Assembly: GCA_030141605.1 (NCBI GenBank)
Contig: JAQGDQ010000630.1
Span: 22,501 to 86,500 of the forward strand
DNA from: Tubiluchus corallicola
Taxonomy: Eukaryota; Priapulida; Priapulimorpha; Priapulimorphida; Tubiluchidae
Length of the DNA stretch: 64,000 nt
Direction of reading: 5' to 3'
Below are positions 58,114 through 64,000 of this stretch, in pieces (the first letter of the stretch is position 1; the number at the start of each line of letters is the position of its first letter). Below the pieces are notes generated by a model that made no database searches, was not told the origin of the DNA, and was given only the letters and a program-made list of their open reading frames with translations. Position numbers and translations under genes: made by a program.

Positions 58114-58478
58114 TGTTGTGTTTTGTTTCTCTCGGAAGGCTCGTAGAGAAAACCAGAAAACACTTCATCAAATTAAACTAGTTTATTAAGCGAGAATTCT
58201 ACAACACAATAGTATGAAGGTATGCGAAATGTTTACAATGTTTACAGTAAATGTGAAAATCTGGAAAACGTTTGAGTGTATCTGAAAGTACAAGTATACA
58301 AGAGAATGTGTAAGTGGCGTCGGTGCGAAATCTGCGTGTCTCCCTCTCAGCGGCCGCTTCGCCTTATATAGGGTGCCAGGGAACATTCTAGACGTTTCTT
58401 TCTAGAACATTCTACAAGGTAAGACGATTATTCTAATGGAACATTCTACAATGTTCTATTTAATTCTAATAGATGCCA
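58114..58478 (-). mobile_element. LTR-like element with heat-shock promoter, copy B
   Basis: Inverted homologue of 27350-27646. On the minus strand it reads TGGCATCTATTAG, clustered GAA/TTC heat-shock units (58381-58460 on +), the shared TTCCCTGGCAC spacer, then TATATAAG (58363-58370), a diverged leader, TTAATAAACTAG with AATAAA, and an end identical to copy A (GAGAAACAAAACACAACA). The homologous block stops sharply at ACACAACA in both copies. It lies downstream of the MFSD8-like gene. Confidence 0.6.
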
Positions 58479-59155
58479 GCGATGAAAGCATTGAAAGCTA
58501 ATACCTGGGAATACGTTGCCGTATGCGAGCAGCAACTGAACCCTTTCTTTTATACAGCATAAGCACAAAAACCTGTACACAACGTATATCTTTCCTTTCA
58601 ATCTCATTTTATAATTTTCATGTGGCAGGATTACAGTTAGCAGAGTTAAAGGAAAACTGGACGATTGTTTAAACTCAATCTCATTTTAATTTACTGTCCA
58701 AATATACATTTTCTTGCATATAAAAGTTAACAATTGTTCCTGTTCCTCATATTTGAATGATTAGCTTAGAAAGTTAATTAACGGTAACCAAACACAGCTA
58801 TTGCTTTCGTCAGAAACTAACCACAATTTGTGCAATGGCAGGCATTTTCCCTTGTGCGTAAAGCAGGTTTGTAAGTGTGTTATTGTTTAAATGTGTGATG
58901 TCACGAAAATGGGCTCAACGTCATATGACGTCAGAAACTAACACTGCAGTTCATGATCATAGTTATCACGGTACCGCCTTCTATTTGTCTGCCAAATGAA
59001 TGTGACAAAAAGGCGCCGTTGTCAATCTTAGTAGATTCACTGAGCCGCGTAGCTTTGAAAGTTTAACGAAATTTGAGTATCTGAGGTAATTATTATTTAA
59101 TTTAAGCTTTGATTTAAAAAAAGCTACTGTAGTTTTCAATATTTTAAAGTTTTAT
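58479..59155. other. 3' flank of the MFSD8-like gene
   Basis: No gene recognised. On the minus strand, AATAAATAAA overlaps and follows the transporter stop at about 59151-59160 and could serve as poly(A) signal. The rest is AT-rich and unassigned. Confidence 0.45.
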
Positions 59156-60743
59156 TTATTCTGAACTAATGTTTACACAATCATCCGGTTTTCCTTTAAA
59201 GATAAAGATAATCCCGTCACGAAAGAGGCCATGCAGTTTTTTGCTACTCTGCAAGAACCAAGTGTTTTTTTCTAGAAAATTGTGCCAGATGGCAGCACCT
59301 TTGCCTATCCCATGGTAAAAAAAGGAGATACTAACCAGTGCAAATAAGTACAGTCCTAAGCAAACTCCGAACAGATAATATAAATGTGTCACCATGGCAC
59401 CGCCCCAGAGCGGTCCGATTATGAAAGCGATATTGCATACGCTCCGCCGGATTCCCTGACTGAACCCTGTAAAACAGCATCAGAATAACCAACTAAAAAT
59501 ATATTAGTTTATGCAGGCTGTAAAGTGAAATTTTTACATTATAGTCATAAAATGAGAGCGAAAAACGAAGACAAAGGAAGACCACAATACAATCAAACCA
59601 ATTATTTGATTATAGTAACAACGACGACGACGACGCCCCCACGAGCACCGCCGCCGCCGCCACCACCACCACCACCACCACAACGACGACGACAGCAGCA
59701 GCAGCAGCAGCAACAACAACAATAATAACAACAACAACATAACCAAGCTTAAAGATCTGGCATGAAATATTCTCTTAGCATGACAGTAGCATCGTCTCCT
59801 TAGTATATTATCAGAATTTACTTGAAAAATCAAACATTATTAAAACGTGCAAAAAAACCCACCTTGATTTTTTAAGCTCGTTAGTTTACTGTACAACGAT
59901 ACAGTGCAGCTGACTAGAGGAGGGATTCCTATGATGCCCAGAAACACGGCAACAATCAGATAAAACAATAAATTTGGTTCATCTGAAAAATAAACAAAAA
60001 CAGCGCAATTAGTAACCGGTACTTACATGGCTCTGTTGTAGCCAGAAATGCAATAGTAACCGGTACTTACATGGCTCTGCTGTAGCCAGAAATCCAATAG
60101 TAACCGGTACTTACACGGCTGTGCTGTAGCCAGAAATGCAATGGCAACCGGTACTTACACAAAACTGCTGTAGCCAGAAATGCAATGGCAACCGGTACTT
60201 ACACGGCTCTGCTGTAGCCAGAAATGCAATGTCCCAAACTTGGGTCACAATCAGACATATAACGCCAACCAGTATCATGGTCCTATCCCGGAACTTGCGA
60301 CTAGCAAACGTCACAATCACGAATGAGACTAACAGCTGAAAATTGAAGGAATTTAATGTTCGTTCTATTAAAGGAAAACCCAACCCTCGAAAACAGTCAT
60401 TGTCTTTCAATAAACAGTTAAAACACTGAAAGTACTACACAATATGTGCGCATAAAATGCCAAGTTAAAATGCAAAAGAAATTTAATCTTCTGTAACATT
60501 TAAAAGTAAGTAACGTATCTGTACTGTCACAATCCAAAAGCAACGCATCTGTACTGTCACAATAAAAATTTTAAATTCGAAGAAAGTAACATATCGATAC
60601 TGTCAATACAAGTTTTAAATTCGAAGTAAGTATCATATCAGTAGGACTTACCACAAAACCAGCAGCTGAATATAATATGCTATTTTCTATTTCACCAAAT
60701 CCTAGAAACTTTTGGCATATAGGAGTTATCATCGTCTGAAATG

Positions 60744-60780
<37 letters not shown>

Positions 60781-60799
60781 GATAATGATAATGATAATG

Positions 60800-60834
<35 letters not shown>

Positions 60835-60923
60835 GATAATAATAATAATGGATAATAATAATAATGATGATAATAATAATAATGATGATAATAATAATAA
60901 TGATGATAATAATAATAATGATG

Positions 60924-61003
<80 letters not shown>

Positions 61004-61008
61004 CAAGA

Positions 61009-61060
<52 letters not shown>

Positions 61061-61071
61061 TAATAATAATA

Positions 61072-61121
<50 letters not shown>

Positions 61122-64000
61122 AATAATAATAATAATCAAGAGTTAACGCTGCAAGTTGACAGTGGCTTTACTACAACAGAAATAACACCAAGAAATTAAA
61201 AAAAAATTTAATAGCAAGAACATAAATGTTATTAAAACTTCCCACATTAAAAAAAATATATAAAAAGTTCATCTATTGTGGACAGCTGCATAATGAAATA
61301 CATGTAACATCAATTTGCCACATTTCCACATAGTTAACTCGAGCTTATAAAGCTTTAGAAATAGATTTTAACTACGTTAAGCCAGAATTAACGAGTCTAC
61401 CAGTTAACGTAAAACTACAAGTAACCTAATGAGGTAAAGAAAAGAACAATGAAAAATTACGAGCCAGTCCGGAGTTGAACCACCAACCTTGCAATTCGAA
61501 CTCACATGACATGCTTCAACCAGGGCACTTGGTTCAAGTGTCGACTGGATCACGGTTTCTTCAATTGTGCAAATAACTGCTGCTGGCCATGTATTAGGTG
61601 AATAAACTATCACTATGTAGGATGTTCGCGCATTATTGATTTGTACAGTTTCTTCAATTATCTTCAATTCATTAGTCCCAGTGGTCTGATTGTTGTTTAA
61701 GCTAAACTGTTTAGATCGCAAATTTTGCTTTATCATGCAGTAAGTACACTACCCAGCAGTGCTTACCCCACTCACGTAATTTGAATAGTTAGTTAACTAA
61801 ATAGGCATTAAAACAATTTTTTGTCTCTCATCAATAGATGTCAGCACAGTGTGCAATTTTGTGCATAATATGCTGTTGCATAGAGAAGATATTGCCATCT
61901 ATCAACATTATTCGGGTCAAGAAAATCAAACTCCTGAATTTAGAATCATAACATCTTTTCAGTTAACCCTTTCAGTCCCAAATTATTTTTTAATAAGAAA
62001 AAATTTTCTGGTTTGGTACTTTTGTTCAGTATGTCCATCTTGTTTGCACATAATAATTTTTTTTTTCTACCTGTGCCCGCGTGCTAAATATAGCCTGTAT
62101 CCCACGGGATACATTGAGATTCAATGCTTGCTAAACATGATACAAAGCAAATGCTGATAACTTTTTAAAGTATTTAAGACATTTAGTATGTGTGCTATGC
62201 TGATCTGTACAAAGTCGTCTCTAAAGTACTGTAAAGTTTTTTATGCTATGTAGATTTTTTAGTTTGCCATTTTATCACTATTTTTAGTCTATTGTTATTG
62301 GCTTAAATCAAAATAACTATTAACAGATCAAATAACTCTCAGTTTTAAAATTTTATTAATTTTAAAGGCAGAGAAAATTCTCGTATCCCATGGGATACAA
62401 TGGGTATGAAAGGGTTAAATGACATTTCGTAACTCCAGGCCTAATTTTCAACATACAATTTGGGGAGCCCTTGCAGCTCAATCAGTTCAGTTAATCAGTT
62501 CAATTACTTATCAATGCAATACAACAATACATACCTCTAATGCTAATTGATTAAAATTAACTAGGAACTGAATGGCTAAAAGACAAATGATGTTTTCTCG
62601 TATAAATTCTGAAAATGAAAAAACACAAACTTCGTTAACAATGAAATACAGTATCCAGTAGTAATTTCAACATGCATAGCAGCTAGCACACAACAAACAG
62701 TTTGAGAGTAACTCCAATATATCAATAACAGTAACAATATAGCATCAAGACAGCTAGGCGCAGCTATAAGAGTAGAATGTATGCAACTCTACTAATGGGC
62801 GATTAATAAATTAATATTACAGCCACGTATAAATCGATTTATTCGATGATCGAACAGTAATTCGATTCATCGAGAGCAAAATATATGTCTTACACACTGA
62901 TTACAAGGAAGTACGTTAGCACAAATAAACCGAATCATCGCGCTTTTTCTTCATTTTTCTCATCTTCCTCAATGCACACAATTATGAACAATTGTGTTGC
63001 AAACTCTGAGCTCCAAATTTGTTGACAACTGACGCGTGTAATGATGTAGTCATAGAATAGCTAAAGAAAAAGCAGGTATGTGGCTATAAAAATGGTTTCC
63101 AACTAGGAAAATGACGGGCAGCGATGAAACCGTGAAGAAGTTATAGATTCAGGGATGAGAATGACAAATTGCAAAAAAACCCAGGAACAGGCCGGGGGTT
63201 TTGGGGCCACCTAGGCCCCCAATGGAGTTCAAGGGGAGCCAGCAACAAATTGTAATTTTGTGACCACAGAAAACCTCTAAGTGGACTTAAAATATCAATT
63301 ACCTTGTTTCATGCATAATTTAAAATACCCAACTATCAAGGATACATGATACCTAATTGTCTCAAAAACGCCTAAGTACTGGGCGCTCCCATGCAAAAGT
63401 ATATAAAAACTGTCTGCAATTGACTCAAATAACTCCGCACAATTGATTCTATATTTTTATACATAGAGATATACATGTGGCTACACTGATGTACGTGATG
63501 TAAACAAAGTGACGGCCTGCCACCTAGCGGTCAGCTTGTGAAATAATGTACTGGGTCCGTAAAAATTTTATCAACGAATTTACGCGATTTACAAAAATGG
63601 CACTACTGGTCTTCCCAAAACTCGGAATTCCGCGTATCCACGGAAAATTCTCATCCCTGTAGATTATATTTCACTGCAATCATTGAAAAATATGGATAAA
63701 ATACTAAAAATCGTCACAAAAGACTAATCGTCATATCGAATTGTAAGAACAAGATTGTGATCGAATTGCAAAATTTGAAAATCGTCCATCAACATACGAC
63801 TCACCGTCATAAAAATACAACCACCTCTCCCTCCACGTAAAATCCACGTCCGCATTCGGATCGCTAAGCTGCAGGCGAAGATCCTCGCTTAAATAGCTTT
63901 TTTCACTAACTACTGAAGTTTTGGAAATAGTCTGAGAATAAACGGGGCGAGGGTCCGCGTCGTCCAACCGATTCGTGGAACCGCTACCCTCGAAGAAATT
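59156..64000 (-). CDS. MFSD8/CLN7-like transporter, C-terminal half (partial)
   Basis: Major facilitator superfamily membrane protein; family members are lysosomal (CLN7). Minus-strand coding exons: 63805-64000 (runs off the window), 62535-62608, 60652-60735, 60203-60335, 59863-59982 and 59156-59466 (stop). Phases agree and give 305 residues. The first exon encodes a hydrophilic stretch, probably the loop after helix 6. Then come six hydrophobic segments, such as NIICLLAIQFLVNF, SRKFRDRTMILVGVICLIV, LLFYLIVAVFLGIIGIPPLV and FIIGPLWGGAMV. TMITPICQKF followed by an E and SILYSAAGFV matches the order of MFSD8 helices 7-8. Helices 1-6 lie beyond 64000. It lacks the long luminal loop of human MFSD8, so a related MFS member is possible. 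The 60203 donor lies in a 5 x 44 bp array. Confidence 0.7.
59618..59740. repeat. compound trinucleotide repeat
   Basis: (ACG)n, (CCG)n, (CCA)n, (ACG)n, (CAG)n, (CAA)n and (AAT)n blocks in series, in the last intron of the MFSD8-like gene. Confidence 0.95.
60010..60229 (-). repeat. 5 x 44 bp tandem repeat spanning an exon end and its 5' splice site
   Basis: Five exact 44-bp units start at 60010, 60054, 60098, 60142 and 60186. On the coding (minus) strand each reads ...TTCTGGCTACAGCAGAGCC-T|GTAAGTACCGG. The unit at 60186 contains the true end of the 60203-60335 exon of the MFSD8-like gene. All five keep GTAAGT, so the transcript meets five near-identical donors in a row. Confidence 0.95.
60744..61136. 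repeat. (AAT)/(ATG)n microsatellite
   Basis: About 390 bp of AATGAT, AAT and ATG repeats in the MFSD8-like intron, beginning 9 bp upstream (in transcript sense) of the 60735 acceptor. Its poly-Ile/Asn/Tyr translations are artefacts. Confidence 0.96.
61455..61545 (-). mobile_element. tRNA-like / SINE head (tentative)
   Basis: The minus strand has a good B box GTGGTTCAACTCCGG and, about 50 bp before it, AGTGCCCTGGTTGAAGCATG, which could be a decayed A box and D arm. No second copy is seen, so assignment is weak. Confidence 0.35.
61967..62414 (+). mobile_element. piggyBac-like MITE
   Basis: A 448-bp element between TTAA sites (61963-61966 and 62415-62418), with ends CCCTTTCAGTCCC and GGTATGAAAGGG. 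TATCCCACGGGATACA and TATCCCATGGGATACA near the middle and right are palindromic words. A truncated relative is at 57117-57240. In an MFSD8-like intron. Confidence 0.75.
63150..63659. mobile_element. hAT-like MITE, family B, copy 3
   Basis: CAGGGATGAGAATGACAAAT ... GAAAATTCTCATCCCTG, about 510 bp. The flanks share TAGATT (6 bp) directly at both ends. In the intron between the first two MFSD8-like exons seen, ending about 145 bp from the 63805 donor. Confidence 0.85.

Noticed and set aside
60692-61199. Poly-Ile/Asn/Tyr frames
   Set aside because: Translations of the (AAT)/(ATG) microsatellite.

Overview
The window is animal nuclear DNA: AT-rich, intron-bearing and crowded with DNA transposons, SINEs, LINE fragments and simple repeats. 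Five protein-coding genes can be supported. The gene set (sacsin, Rab geranylgeranyltransferase alpha, SRP72, a NUDT7/8-type Nudix hydrolase, a GT10 fucosyltransferase, an MFSD8/CLN7-like transporter; the first and last are partial) points to a metazoan. Sacsin is, to my knowledge, missing from insects and nematodes, so a non-ecdysozoan invertebrate seems most likely. I cannot name the species from sequence alone.

Layout. Positions 1-3353 look like an intron of the sacsin gene, ending in a (TAC)n array of about 1.08 kb. The sacsin gene (+) occupies 3354-16399: one 11-kb exon and two small C-terminal exons; its N-terminal exons lie before the window. Positions 17450-25424 are a tandem segmental duplication (3.6-kb unit, two copies). 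Each copy carries a 5S rRNA-like sequence fused to a GC-rich body, and a LINE fragment is present only in copy 2. Positions 25425-28757 hold a diverged 5S-like relic, an LTR-like element with heat-shock elements, and a composite hAT element. An intronless RABGGTA gene (-) lies at 28758-30443 and an intronless SRP72 gene (+) at 34162-36162. Positions 36482-41000 are mostly MITEs, one nested in another. A four-exon NUDT8-like gene (-) spans 41305-47318, its introns filled with nested transposons and tRNA-derived SINEs. A transposon-rich stretch with LINE relics follows to 51502. A single-coding-exon alpha-1,3-fucosyltransferase (+) lies at 51620-52960. Positions 53000-58500 hold SINEs, hAT and mariner-like MITEs, a LINE 3' end and two LTR-like elements, one a second copy of the heat-shock-promoter element. 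The C-terminal half of an MFSD8/CLN7-like transporter gene (-) runs from 59156 off the right edge.

The genes do not form a pathway. They are separate housekeeping functions: a chaperone-like protein, Rab prenylation, signal recognition particle assembly, CoA/nucleotide housekeeping, Golgi glycosylation and a membrane transporter. The most distinctive content is non-genic: (i) a 5 x 44 bp array that repeats the end of an MFSD8-like exon with its 5' splice site; (ii) two dispersed copies of an LTR-like element with a TATA box and tandem heat-shock elements; (iii) a 5S-headed repeat lacking a nearby Pol III terminator; (iv) at least eight MITE families, many with perfect target-site duplications; and (v) two core genes without introns in an intron-rich setting.
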